Shown here: piece by piece, positions 22,078-33,223 of the stretch
Position numbering within the stretch: the first letter of the stretch is position 1
How the letters are laid out: the number at the start of each line of letters is the position of its first letter
Made by a program: the position numbers and the translations under genes
DNA from: Prochlorococcus sp. AG-363-O15
GTDB taxonomy: Bacteria; Cyanobacteriota; Cyanobacteriia; PCC-6307; Cyanobiaceae
Length of the DNA: 64,000 nt
Assembly (NCBI GenBank): GCA_003278255.1
Contig: QCFZ01000001.1
Span: 1 to 64,000 of the forward strand
Direction: 5' to 3'
Notes under the pieces: model-generated
Told to the model about the DNA's origin: nothing
The model's input: only the letters and a program-made list of their open reading frames with translations
Database searches by the model: none

Positions 22078-22656
22078 ATGGTTAAATCTCGTTCCTGGTT
22101 TCAACTAAACAAAATCAAGTCAATTGGACTTAGTGCAGGAATTATTGCGACATGTCTAATCTTTGATGGAAACAAGCCCAAAGCGTCTCTAGCTAATTCT
22201 TTGATGGAATTTAGATGGGAAAATATCGGAAACTATAGAAAACTTTATTACTCTCAAAGCTCAAAGGAGAAAAGAGATAGGGCCACTTACTATCTAGTAA
22301 TGAGACCCACTGATAGAAAAACCGCAATACTCAAATTAACTATTAAAATGCCAGAACATTTCGACGCTCGAATAACTCCCAAAAATCTAACTCTATGCAA
22401 AGTAACAATTGGAGGAATGCTTTCCAAGACAAAGTGCGAAGAAAAAATTCCTGCGATTTTTGAAATAGCCAAAAATCAATCCGAAATAGAAATCTTCCCT
22501 GAAAGGCCCATCCCCGTTAACGACGGATATGCAGTTGTGATGAAGATCTTCAACCCAAACAAAGCAGGAATGTTCCAAATAAATGCTATGGCTCAAGCTC
22601 CTGGAGACATACCTGTATCTGGCTATTTAGGAAGCTGGAATATCGATATCGAATGA
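22078..22656 (+). CDS. DUF2808-like secreted protein
   Basis: N-terminal hydrophobic signal; YYLVMRPTDRKTAILKLTIKMPEHF, GYLGSWNIDI. Confidence 0.65.
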   Translation: MVKSRSWFQLNKIKSIGLSAGIIATCLIFDGNKPKASLANSLMEFRWENIGNYRKLYYSQSSKEKRDRATYYLVMRPTDRKTAILKLTIKMPEHFDARITPKNLTLCKVTIGGMLSKTKCEEKIPAIFEIAKNQSEIEIFPERPIPVNDGYAVVMKIFNPNKAGMFQINAMAQAPGDIPVSGYLGSWNIDIE

Positions 22657-22703
22657 ACTGATAAATTAATCCTCTAATGAAGGCCTAATGGCTTAGCAGA
22701 TCA

Positions 22704-22841
22704 ATGACTAAAAGAACCCTTGGAGGAACCAGCCGAAAAAGGAAAAGAGTCTCTGGATTCCGAGTACGTATGCGAACTCATACAGGTCGTAGAGTTATTC
22801 GCTGTCGCAGAAAACGCGGCAGAGCAAGACTTGCTGTCTAA
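22704..22841 (+). CDS. rpmH: 50S ribosomal protein L34 (absent from the ORF track because it is 45 aa)
   Basis: Own translation: [45 protein letters not shown]; immediately upstream of rnpA. Confidence 0.97.
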   Translation: MTKRTLGGTSRKRKRVSGFRVRMRTHTGRRVIRCRRKRGRARLAV

Positions 22842-22901
22842 AATTAAACTCGCAAAAACTAGTTTTCCAACTGATCAATTCCCAAAACAAGGCCTAGGAC
22901 A

Positions 22902-23288
22902 ATGGTTTTGCCTAAACCAATGCGGCTAAAAGGCCATAGATGTTTTGACCATCTTCATAGATCAGGTGTTAGATATCAGGGTCCTTCAATGGTTTTAAAA
23001 GTTGCCAAAGCAAATCCCAAATTAATTAGATCTCATAAAAGAGATCAAAATCCCACTGCCTGCAAATGTGCAGTTGCAATCAGCAACAAGGTAAGCAAGA
23101 AAGCAGTAGTTAGAAATCGCCTAAGACGTCTTTTCCACCAGCATTTACGGCTGAGATTGTCCTCAGAGCCTCAACGCGGCAATAACTGGGCTTTGATAAG
23201 CCTTAAACCAAATTCATCTAAAAAAGAATTAAATCCATTACTTGAAGAATGCGACAAATTACTTCGAGAGGCAGGATTAGTTAAATGA
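22902..23288 (+). CDS. rnpA: Ribonuclease P protein component
   Basis: AISNKVSKKAVVRNRLRRLFHQHLR signature; follows rpmH. Confidence 0.95.
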   Translation: MVLPKPMRLKGHRCFDHLHRSGVRYQGPSMVLKVAKANPKLIRSHKRDQNPTACKCAVAISNKVSKKAVVRNRLRRLFHQHLRLRLSSEPQRGNNWALISLKPNSSKKELNPLLEECDKLLREAGLVK

Positions 23289-23692
23289 AATCCAGCACTG
23301 AAGAGATTTTTTATGAGGGTGGCCCAGCTAAGGGAGATCTATTCCTGAATCTTCTAGCTGGTTTAACCCTGATAGGTCTCCCCTTTACCTTTGGAGCTGT
23401 TGTAAGGGCTCTATGGTTACGTTTCAAGATAACCAGTCGACGAATTTCTGTTACTGGAGGATGGCTAGGCCGTGACAAAACCCAAGTGGTTTATAGCCAA
23501 ATCAACGAAGTGAGAGCGGTACCAAGGGGATTGGGATCCTATGGAGACATGGTTCTTGTTTTAAAAGATGGAGCAAGACTTGAAATGCGTTCAATACCTC
23601 GCTTTAGGGACACAGAAAAGTACATAATTGGACAGATGAGTTCTCGAAACGAAAAAAGCTCTCCTCAAAATGTCCAAGGCTTCGCACCCTGA
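23285..23692 (+). CDS. PH-domain (YdbS-like) membrane protein
   Basis: Hydrophobic segment then FKITSRRISVTGGWLGRDKTQVVYSQINEVRAVPRGLGSYGDMVLVLKDG. Confidence 0.7.
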   Translation: MKSSTEEIFYEGGPAKGDLFLNLLAGLTLIGLPFTFGAVVRALWLRFKITSRRISVTGGWLGRDKTQVVYSQINEVRAVPRGLGSYGDMVLVLKDGARLEMRSIPRFRDTEKYIIGQMSSRNEKSSPQNVQGFAP

Positions 23693-23776
23693 TTAAAATC
23701 TTCAGGTTTGTGAGACAACACCACTAGTGCTGTTGCAAACTAGCCCTAACTTTCCCTTTATTCTCAACTAGTAAAA

Positions 23777-24919
23777 GTGATCGGGTACATCTCTGACAAT
23801 CTGCTTATCCCGATCCTAGATTTTTTCTATGGATTGGTTCCAAGCTATGGCTTAGCAATCGTTGCCCTAACAATTGTTATAAGACTTGCATTGTTCCCTC
23901 TCAGCGCAGGGTCAATACGCAGCGCTCGTCGCATGCGCATAGCACAACCAGTAATGCAAAAGCGACAAGCAGAAATCAAAAGCAGATATGCAAATAACCC
24001 TCAAAAGCAGCAAGAAGAACTTGGAAAACTAATGAATGAATTTGGCAGTCCACTCTCTGGATGCCTACCTCTATTAGTTCAAATGCCGATACTCTTTGCT
24101 CTTTTTGCAACTCTTCGAGGATCACCTTTTGCAGATGTCCCTTATTTGATCAATCTAAAAGTTCTTCCTTCAGATCAAATAGCAGCTGTAGAACCCAAAC
24201 CATTTACCAGCCCTAGGCATTCGATCTTTGTAACAGAAACCAACCATGTGCCAGTTGTAGCTTCTCTTCCTGGAGGGACAAAAATTGGAACAGGTGAATC
24301 AGTAAAAATCAATCTTCAAACTCTTTCAGGTGAAACTTTTAGTAGTGTTCTCTCAAAATATGACAATGGAGCAAAATTCAATCCTGTTTGGAAAGTCACA
24401 AAGGGAGAAGATTTAGTAAAGGTAACTTCTGATGGAACTGTTAAAGCTCTATCAACTGGAGATGCAACTATTGAAGGAAAGATTCCTGGATTAGCTGCAA
24501 AAAGTGGATTCTTATTCATCAAAGCACTTGGTCAAGTAGGTTTTTATGTTGATGGAAATATCAATTGGGATATAGCAATTCTTGTAGGAGGGTTTGGTTT
24601 AACTTTATTAGTTTCACAAGTACTTTCAGGCAGAGGCATGCCTGCAAACCCTCAACAATCCACTGCAAATAAAATTACTCCAATAATGATCACTGGGATG
24701 TTTCTATTTTTCCCTTTACCGGCAGGAGTTCTCTTGTATATGGTCATTGCAAATATCTTCCAAGCCCTCCAGACATTCTTACTTAGTAGAGAAGCATTGC
24801 CAGATAATTTGCAGAAAATACTAGATCAACAAATTGCTCAAAAAGCCTCACCTGAATTAGCATCACCTAATTCAATTTCTTCAGATCGCTTACCATTTGA
24901 ACCTAAAAGCGGAAAATAG
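23777..24919 (+). CDS. yidC: Membrane protein insertase YidC/Oxa1 family, with internal Ig-like insertion
   Basis: [65 protein letters not shown]; rpmH-rnpA-PH-yidC order. Confidence 0.93.
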   Translation: MIGYISDNLLIPILDFFYGLVPSYGLAIVALTIVIRLALFPLSAGSIRSARRMRIAQPVMQKRQAEIKSRYANNPQKQQEELGKLMNEFGSPLSGCLPLLVQMPILFALFATLRGSPFADVPYLINLKVLPSDQIAAVEPKPFTSPRHSIFVTETNHVPVVASLPGGTKIGTGESVKINLQTLSGETFSSVLSKYDNGAKFNPVWKVTKGEDLVKVTSDGTVKALSTGDATIEGKIPGLAAKSGFLFIKALGQVGFYVDGNINWDIAILVGGFGLTLLVSQVLSGRGMPANPQQSTANKITPIMITGMFLFFPLPAGVLLYMVIANIFQALQTFLLSREALPDNLQKILDQQIAQKASPELASPNSISSDRLPFEPKSGK

Positions 24920-24921
24920 TT

Positions 24922-25450
24922 TCGGGCTTACAAGCAATTCCATTAAAGGGATTGAAAGCCCTATCGTCGTCCATGAAAGATTGGAATTTAAATGGCTACA
25001 TGGACAATCTCCTTACTCTTACTCCTCTTAAAGGAACCCTCTCAGCTAAACATCAAGGAAAAGCTCTATTTGTAAAAGGAAATGTAAATACTATTGCAAG
25101 TCTTTGTTGTGATAGGTGACTAGGAGGTTTCAACAAAAAAGATCAAATGCTATGCCGAAGAATTGATATGGATCGGAACAAATGATCAATCAACAAAGGG
25201 AAATTTTATCAAACATATTAATTATATGGATGACTTAATGGAATATATCGCACCTTTTGGGAACTTTGAGCCAGAGCAATGGGTATTTGAGCAAATTAGT
25301 TTAAGAATGCCTTTATTAAATATCTGTAGTCTGGAATGCCCAGGTCCAGATCATCGTTACCCTGAAGGTCTTAATGATCTTGTTAACCAGAAATCAATCA
25401 AAATGGGTTCATTCGATCCTCTTTGGACCTAACTAAAAAAATTGCTTTAG
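24922..25450 (+). pseudogene. Disrupted DUF177/YceD-like gene (23S rRNA accumulation family)
   Basis: Frame 1: ...GLQAIPLKGLKALSSSMKDWNLNGYMDNLLTLTPLKGTLSAKHQGKALFVKGNVNTIASLCCDR-TGA(25117-25119)-LGGFNKK; shift at A6 (25135-25140) into frame 2: IKCYAEELIWIGTND...FEPEQWVFEQISLRMPLLNICSLECPGP...GSFDPLWT-TAA(25430-25432)-LKKLL-TAG(25448-25450), just before the next ATG at 25453. Confidence 0.8.
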
Positions 25451-25452
25451 CC

Positions 25453-26976
25453 ATGGAAAGCTGGGAAAACCATCTAGACCTTTTAATTCGAGCAAGAACT
25501 CCTTTGATATGGATTCGGAGTGGTGAAGAGGAACGAGTTGAATTTTTAATTGGTCAAGCAGCCTCAAGGCTCCAATCAAGACGCTTTGCCTCTTGGGACT
25601 TTATTGATGGACTAAAAGGTGTTCTTAACTCAGAAGGCCTTGCTGCAAGACAACCTATGGCTGTCTTGCAATGGCTTCAAAAACTTGATGCAAATAATCC
25701 CACCATTCTTCTAGTAAAAGATTTTCATCGTTTTTGTGATGATGCCGGAATTGCTCGAATGCTGAGAAATCTCTCAACACAATTAAGACAATTACCTCAC
25801 ACAGTCGTACTTTCCACAGGCACTTGGTCTCCACCTAATGATCTTGATGATGCTTTGACAATCCTTGACTTACCTCTGCCTCAAGAACCTCAACTAAAAA
25901 AACTTCTCAGCAAAATCGCAGAGGCAAGTGGCAGTCCTCTTAAAAAAGAAGTTTTAGAAGAACTCACCCATGCTTGTAGTGGATTGAGTGAAGCAAGAGT
26001 TAGACAAGTCGCTGCTAGAGCTCTGGCTCAGCGCGGCCAAATGGGACTTGAAGATCTTGCAGAAGTGCTGGAAGAAAAAAGACAAAGCGTTGCTCGTAGC
26101 GAAGTTCTTGAATACTGCGAAACCCATGCCACACCAGCTGATATTGGAGGTTTAGATGCATTAAAAGCTTGGCTGGATCAACGTCATCAAGCTTTTTCTG
26201 ACGAAGCACGTAATTTCGGCCTTCCTCTCCCCAGAGGAGTATTACTGGTAGGTCCCCAAGGCACAGGCAAGTCTCTAACTGCCAAAGCAATAGCGCACAG
26301 CTGGTCAATGCCTCTTCTGAGACTTGATGTGGGCCGTCTTTTTGCCGGACTTGTAGGAGCAAGTGAAGCAAGAACTAGAGAAACTATTCAATGTGCTGAA
26401 GCAATGGCACCTTGTGTTCTATGGATAGACGAAATAGATAAAGGTTTTGGAGGAGATGCAAGAAGTGATGGAGGCACAAGTCAAAGAGTCCTTGCAAACG
26501 TACTTACATGGATGGCAGAAAAAACTTCAGCTGTTTTTGTAGTTGCTACAGCCAATGGAATAGAACGACTACCTGGAGAATTACTACGCAAAGGACGCTT
26601 TGATGAAATATTTTTGCTTGATCTACCTTCTACGGAAGAAAGATTCAGCATCCTTCAACTTCACATCCAACAACGAAGACCAAACTTAAAAGTTGCATTG
26701 TCCACAGTAGTTGATAGAACTATTGGTTTTTCTGGGGCCGAACTCGAACAAACTGTTATAGAAGGAATGCATTTTGCCTTCGCAGAACGTCGAGAGCTAG
26801 AAGAAACTGATTTAATTCTTGCCGCAACTCAATTGGTGCCTTTATCCAGAACAGCAAAAGAACAGCTCCAGTCCCTAAAGGAATGGTCAGCTGGCGGAAG
26901 AGCCAGGCCAGCCTCAATAATGTTAAGTAAGTCACTAAAGACAGATCCCGAATTCGGAAGCCAAGAAAATTTTTAA
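25453..26976 (+). CDS. AAA+ ATPase, Ycf46-like; ATG 25453 (MESWENHL) preferred
   Basis: LLVGPQGTGKSLTAKAIAHSW Walker A; CVLWIDEIDKGFGG Walker B; LRKGRFDEIFLLDLPS. Confidence 0.88.
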   Translation: MESWENHLDLLIRARTPLIWIRSGEEERVEFLIGQAASRLQSRRFASWDFIDGLKGVLNSEGLAARQPMAVLQWLQKLDANNPTILLVKDFHRFCDDAGIARMLRNLSTQLRQLPHTVVLSTGTWSPPNDLDDALTILDLPLPQEPQLKKLLSKIAEASGSPLKKEVLEELTHACSGLSEARVRQVAARALAQRGQMGLEDLAEVLEEKRQSVARSEVLEYCETHATPADIGGLDALKAWLDQRHQAFSDEARNFGLPLPRGVLLVGPQGTGKSLTAKAIAHSWSMPLLRLDVGRLFAGLVGASEARTRETIQCAEAMAPCVLWIDEIDKGFGGDARSDGGTSQRVLANVLTWMAEKTSAVFVVATANGIERLPGELLRKGRFDEIFLLDLPSTEERFSILQLHIQQRRPNLKVALSTVVDRTIGFSGAELEQTVIEGMHFAFAERRELEETDLILAATQLVPLSRTAKEQLQSLKEWSAGGRARPASIMLSKSLKTDPEFGSQENF

Positions 26977-27085
26977 AATCCTAGTCATCATTCACATTTA
27001 CAGGCAGCATCCAAACCTGTGCAAATACAAAGTGCAGCCAATCAGGAACAAATTTGAGGATTTACATGAATAACACGTAGGCTGA

Positions 27086-28396
<1,311 letters not shown>

Positions 28397-28399
28397 ATT

Positions 28400-29485
28400 T
28401 TGATGAACATACTTGCATCACTAACGGTCCTAGGATTTCTGATTCTTTTTCATGAAACAGGACATTTTTTGGCGGCTAGATTACAAGGTATCCGAGTAAA
28501 TGGCTTCTCAATTGGATTTGGTCCTGCTCTAATAAAAAAAGAAATTCAAGGTATAGATTTTGCTCTTAGAGCACTTCCATTAGGAGGATTCGTATCATTT
28601 CCAGATGATGAAAAAGATAACACTATTCCTAAAGATGACCCTGATCTCTTGAAAAATAGGCCTATAGCGCAAAGAGCTATAGTTATTTCTGCTGGAGTAC
28701 TGGCAAATCTTCTACTTGCATGGCTAATACTTTTCGGACAAGCAACTTTTATTGGCCTACCAAATCAGCCAGACCCTGGAGTTCTAGTTGTGTCAGTTCA
28801 GCGAGAAGAAGTTGCTGCAAATTCCGGATTAATGGCTGGAGACAGAATACTTAGTATAAATGGAACAAAGCTAGGTCGAGGACAAGAAGCTGTAAAAGTA
28901 TTAGTCCAAAAAATCCAAAGTTCTCCAGGCAATGAACTTAAACTTGAAAGAATGCGTGGCAACTCAAACGAAATATTAAAGATAACTCCTATTGAAAAAC
29001 AAGGCAATGGAAAAGTGGGTGCTCAATTACAACCTAATGTCACAGGTACCATTCGAAGAGCAACTAATCTAGGTGAAATTTTCAATCATGCTGACTCTCA
29101 ATTTTGGGATCTTCTAAATCGCACTATTAAGGGCTATGGAGGCTTAATAACGGATTTTGGATCCACTGCTCAACAATTAAGTGGTCCTGTAAAAATTGTA
29201 GAAATAGGAGCCCAACTTTCTGAACAGGGCGGCTCAGGGCTTATCCTTTTTGCCTCTTTAGTTTCAATAAATCTAGCCGTTCTAAATTCATTACCTCTTC
29301 CTCTTTTAGATGGTGGCCAACTAGTGCTTCTCTTATTGGAAGGAATAAGAGGGAAACCAATTCCTGAACGAGTTCAATTAGCATTCATGCAATCTGGATT
29401 TCTTTTACTTATTGGATTAAGTGTTGTTTTAATAATCCGCGACACCACTCAATTATCAATGGTGCAACAATTTATAAATCATTAA
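28400..29485 (+). CDS. rseP: Site-2 metalloprotease RseP/MmpE-type with PDZ domain
   Basis: ILFHETGHFLAARLQGIRV (HExxH), LPLPLLDGGQLVLLLLEGI, PDZ segment. Confidence 0.92.
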   Translation: MMNILASLTVLGFLILFHETGHFLAARLQGIRVNGFSIGFGPALIKKEIQGIDFALRALPLGGFVSFPDDEKDNTIPKDDPDLLKNRPIAQRAIVISAGVLANLLLAWLILFGQATFIGLPNQPDPGVLVVSVQREEVAANSGLMAGDRILSINGTKLGRGQEAVKVLVQKIQSSPGNELKLERMRGNSNEILKITPIEKQGNGKVGAQLQPNVTGTIRRATNLGEIFNHADSQFWDLLNRTIKGYGGLITDFGSTAQQLSGPVKIVEIGAQLSEQGGSGLILFASLVSINLAVLNSLPLPLLDGGQLVLLLLEGIRGKPIPERVQLAFMQSGFLLLIGLSVVLIIRDTTQLSMVQQFINH

Positions 29486-29648
29486 AACTGATCCAAACTA
29501 ATAACTAAAGTAGAATTTTAAATTTGCATAAAAGCTTTCCAGAGGACATCTCAAATAACCTCTATATTTTCTCGTCTTTTGCAAAAAAATTACCTTAAAT
29601 CCCTGAAGCGTTAGGATTTAGCCCTAATTAAACGAATCCAGCCACTGC

Positions 29649-29951
29649 ATGGCCAAAAAGTCAATGATCGCGCGCGATGTAAAGCGCAAAAAACTGGTAG
29701 AACGCTATGCGGCCAAGCGAACCGCTCTAATGGCAGCTTTCAAAGCAGCCAAAGACCCTATGGAAAGGCTTGAAATACATCGCAAAATCCAAGCATTGCC
29801 AAGGAATAGTGCTCCCAATCGTATTAGAAACCGTTGTTGGGCTACAGGTAAACCTCGTGGTGTCTATAGAGACTTTGGGCTATGCAGAAACCAACTTCGA
29901 GCGCGGGCTCATAAAGGAGAACTACCCGGAGTGGTTAAGTCAAGTTGGTAA
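29649..29951 (+). CDS. rpsN: 30S ribosomal protein S14
   Basis: [20 protein letters not shown] ... [41 protein letters not shown]. Confidence 0.97.
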   Translation: MAKKSMIARDVKRKKLVERYAAKRTALMAAFKAAKDPMERLEIHRKIQALPRNSAPNRIRNRCWATGKPRGVYRDFGLCRNQLRARAHKGELPGVVKSSW

Positions 29952-30133
29952 CTCATCAATTTTGAATTGATCCGAGAAATAGCTTTCCTTAACAACAATC
30001 CACAACAACACTCGCATTTAACCAAAGGACTATCTAGCCAAAAAGGGTCCAAATTAAGTAGTAATTCAATTTTCCTGTAAAAGGGTCCCTATCAAATGCA
30101 AGAATATTGAAAGACAAAAGGACATAAGAGCAC

Positions 30134-32299
30134 GTGCAAGGTCAGACACAGACGATCTCATTTGATGGACGGGAGATAAGACTGACTACTGGGCGATATG
30201 CGCCTCAAGCCGGTGGTTCAGTCATGGTGGAATGCGGAGACACCGCAGTCCTAGTAACTGCTACCCAAGCACCAGGGCGAGAAGGTATCGACTTCCTGCC
30301 ATTGATCTGTGACTACGAAGAGCGTCTTTATGCGGCAGGTCGAATACCTGGAAGCTTTATGAGACGAGAAGGCCGTCCTCCAGAGCGAGCCACTCTCATT
30401 TCTCGATTAATTGATCGTCCAATGCGACCATTGTTTCCTGCATGGATGAGAGATGACATTCAAATAGTTGCCACATGCCTTTCTTTGGATGAAAGAGTTC
30501 CTTCAGATGTTCTTGCTGTCACAGGAGCTTCTATGGCAACACTGCTGGCAAATATTCCATTTCACGGCCCTATGGCAGCAGTGCGAGTAGGCCTTCTTGG
30601 AGATGATTTTGTACTGAATCCCAGCTATCGAGAAATTGAAAGAGGTGATCTTGATTTAGTTGTCGCAGGAACACCCGATGGAGTTGTAATGGTTGAAGCA
30701 GGAGCAAACCAACTTACTGAGCAAGATGTAATCGAAGCAATAGATTTTGGATATGAAGCCGTTACAGAATTGATCAAAGCTCAACAAACAATTCTAAAAG
30801 AAGCAGGAATAAAACAAATAAAACCTGAAGAACCTCCCTCTGACGAAACTGTTCCTACATATCTGGAGAAAAATTGCAGCAAGGCAATTGGTGAAGTTCT
30901 CAAGCAATTTGATCAGACAAAAGAAGAGCGGGATAACAAATTAGATGCAATTAAATCAGAGACTTCAGAAACGATCGATTCTCTAAAAGAAGATAATTCA
31001 GTCCGTAAGTTGGTTTCAGGAAATAACAAATTACTTGGAAATAGTTTTAAAGCATTAACCAAAAAATTAATGCGAGAACAAATTATCAAAGAAGGCAAAA
31101 GAGTAGATGGTCGTAATCTTGACGAGGTACGTGAAATATCTGCTGCTGCTGGAGTTTTACCAAAACGTGTCCACGGCTCAGGCCTATTTCAACGAGGTCT
31201 AACCCAAGTACTTACTACTGCCACTTTAGGAACTCCTAGTGACGCACAAGAGATGGATGACTTAAATCCTAATACAGAAAAAACATATCTTCACCACTAC
31301 AATTTCCCTCCTTATTCAGTAGGCGAAACACGTCCAATGCGTACTCCAGGGAGAAGAGAAATTGGTCATGGTGCTCTTGCTGAGAGAGCAATTATTCCGG
31401 TCTTACCAGCAAAAGACACTTTCCCATATGTCTTAAGAGTTGTAAGTGAAGTTCTTAGCTCTAATGGCTCAACATCAATGGGTTCTGTATGCGGAAGCAC
31501 ACTTGCATTGATGGATGCTGGTGTACCACTCAAAGCTCCAGTTAGTGGTGCAGCAATGGGCTTAATCAAAGAAGGCAAAGAAGTAAGAATTCTTACTGAT
31601 ATCCAAGGGATAGAAGATTTTCTAGGAGATATGGATTTCAAAGTAGCCGGTACAGAAAAAGGAATTACAGCCCTTCAAATGGACATGAAAATCAGTGGTC
31701 TTGCATTGCCAACAATTGCAGAGGCAATAAACCAAGCACGTCCTGCAAGAATGCACATTCTTGAAAAAATGTTAGAAGCTATTCAGGCACCTAGAGAAAA
31801 CCTTTCTCCTCATGCACCTCGCCTTCTAAGTTTCAGAATTGATCCTGAACTTATCGGAACTGTAATTGGTCCTGGTGGCAGAACAATTAAAGGAATTACA
31901 GAAAGAACAAACACCAAAATCGATATCGAAGATGGAGGAATAGTTACTATCGCATCCCACGATGGTGCTGCTGCAGAGGGTGCTCAACGTATCATTGAAG
32001 GCCTTACCCGAAAAGTTAACGAAGGAGAAGTATTCACAGGGTCAATTACAAGAATTATTCCAATAGGTGCATTTGTAGAAATACTTCCAGGGAAAGAGGG
32101 GATGATACATATCTCTCAACTCTCAGAAGCACGTGTAGAAAAAGTTGAAGATGTTGTGAAGGTTGGAGATGAAGTAACTGTGCGTGTAAGAGAAATAGAT
32201 AATCGTGGAAGAATCAATTTAACCCTGAGAGGAGTTCCCCAAAATGGAGATGATCCTCACACTCCTTCCATGCCAACACCAGTTGCACCTTTAATATAA
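30134..32299 (+). CDS. pnp: Polyribonucleotide nucleotidyltransferase
   Basis: RNase PH repeats, KH ([11 protein letters not shown]) and S1 ([32 protein letters not shown]) domains; GTG start. Confidence 0.97.
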   Translation: MQGQTQTISFDGREIRLTTGRYAPQAGGSVMVECGDTAVLVTATQAPGREGIDFLPLICDYEERLYAAGRIPGSFMRREGRPPERATLISRLIDRPMRPLFPAWMRDDIQIVATCLSLDERVPSDVLAVTGASMATLLANIPFHGPMAAVRVGLLGDDFVLNPSYREIERGDLDLVVAGTPDGVVMVEAGANQLTEQDVIEAIDFGYEAVTELIKAQQTILKEAGIKQIKPEEPPSDETVPTYLEKNCSKAIGEVLKQFDQTKEERDNKLDAIKSETSETIDSLKEDNSVRKLVSGNNKLLGNSFKALTKKLMREQIIKEGKRVDGRNLDEVREISAAAGVLPKRVHGSGLFQRGLTQVLTTATLGTPSDAQEMDDLNPNTEKTYLHHYNFPPYSVGETRPMRTPGRREIGHGALAERAIIPVLPAKDTFPYVLRVVSEVLSSNGSTSMGSVCGSTLALMDAGVPLKAPVSGAAMGLIKEGKEVRILTDIQGIEDFLGDMDFKVAGTEKGITALQMDMKISGLALPTIAEAINQARPARMHILEKMLEAIQAPRENLSPHAPRLLSFRIDPELIGTVIGPGGRTIKGITERTNTKIDIEDGGIVTIASHDGAAAEGAQRIIEGLTRKVNEGEVFTGSITRIIPIGAFVEILPGKEGMIHISQLSEARVEKVEDVVKVGDEVTVRVREIDNRGRINLTLRGVPQNGDDPHTPSMPTPVAPLI

Positions 32300-32308
32300 A
32301 TAGTTAGA

Positions 32309-33223
32309 TTAGACCACAAAATCAGGATCTATCTCTTTAAGCTTCTTCAAGGTTATATTACAAATAGATGAATGACATAAGCCATGGCTTGCAATCAAAA
32401 AACCATTTTGGAGCAAATCACCATTATTGTATTCAAGTGAACGACCATCTGCATGAGTAAAATCCCCTCCAGCCGCCTGAATGACTATATCTGGAGCAGC
32501 CATATCCCAATCTTTTGGGGCAGTTTTACCAGAAAGAGAAAAATAAATATCAGCTTCTCCTCTCAATATTGATGCAATCTTACAACCAACACTTCCTACA
32601 GATTTTGTACCTCCAAAAGTAAAACTACTTATAAGTTTTTCAAGCTTTTCATTCCGATGATTTCTGCTTGAAACAAGAATTAACTCAGAAAGTTCTGTCC
32701 TCTTACTAAAGTTTAATTTTTTTATTGTTCCTAACCGATCTTCACACCAGGCTCCCTTCCCAACAACTCCTATCCATAGCTCTTCTAATTCAGGAATTAA
32801 CACAATCCCAAATATAGGCTTATTGTCTCGCAAAAGCGCAAGATGAACTGCATATTCACCAGTCCCTTGCAAAAAATCTTTAGTTCCATCTAGAGGGTCA
32901 AGAATCCATAACCACTCTTTATTTATTGGCATCCCTTTTTTGTACGAATCCTTAGCGGTTTCCTCACTTAACAATTCCCATCCTGCTAAAGGGAAATGAT
33001 TTTGCAATCCATCTATCAACCAACTATTAACCGCAAGATCTGCTGCTGATACTGGGCCATCTCCACCATCTTCAACATCAAGCGCCTTTGAGAACCCATA
33101 AGGAGGTTGATCTCCTCTTGCATAAGCACGAAGAATATCTGCTGCTCCCCAACTAAGGTTTCTAATACGGTCCAAAAGATCCCCAATTTTCACTTCTTTA
33201 GGAAGAACAATTTCGCTTGGCAT
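32309..33223 (-). CDS. cysQ: 3'(2'),5'-bisphosphate nucleotidase / inositol monophosphatase family
   Basis: WELLSEET, WILDPLDGTKDFLQGTGEYAVHLAL, PKDWDMAAPDIVIQAAGG. Confidence 0.88.
   Translation of the reverse strand: MPSEIVLPKEVKIGDLLDRIRNLSWGAADILRAYARGDQPPYGFSKALDVEDGGDGPVSAADLAVNSWLIDGLQNHFPLAGWELLSEETAKDSYKKGMPINKEWLWILDPLDGTKDFLQGTGEYAVHLALLRDNKPIFGIVLIPELEELWIGVVGKGAWCEDRLGTIKKLNFSKRTELSELILVSSRNHRNEKLEKLISSFTFGGTKSVGSVGCKIASILRGEADIYFSLSGKTAPKDWDMAAPDIVIQAAGGDFTHADGRSLEYNNGDLLQNGFLIASHGLCHSSICNITLKKLKEIDPDFVV

Noticed and set aside
25117-25119. UGA at a conserved Cys position as a possible selenocysteine codon
   Set aside because: A frameshift 16-21 nt later, a further TAA and no evident start make decay the simpler reading; no SECIS-like hairpin was identified and no Sec machinery is visible in the window.
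25163-25432. ORF 25163-25432 as a standalone gene starting at TTG
   Set aside because: It begins in the middle of the YceD-like homology; better explained as the 3' part of a disrupted gene.
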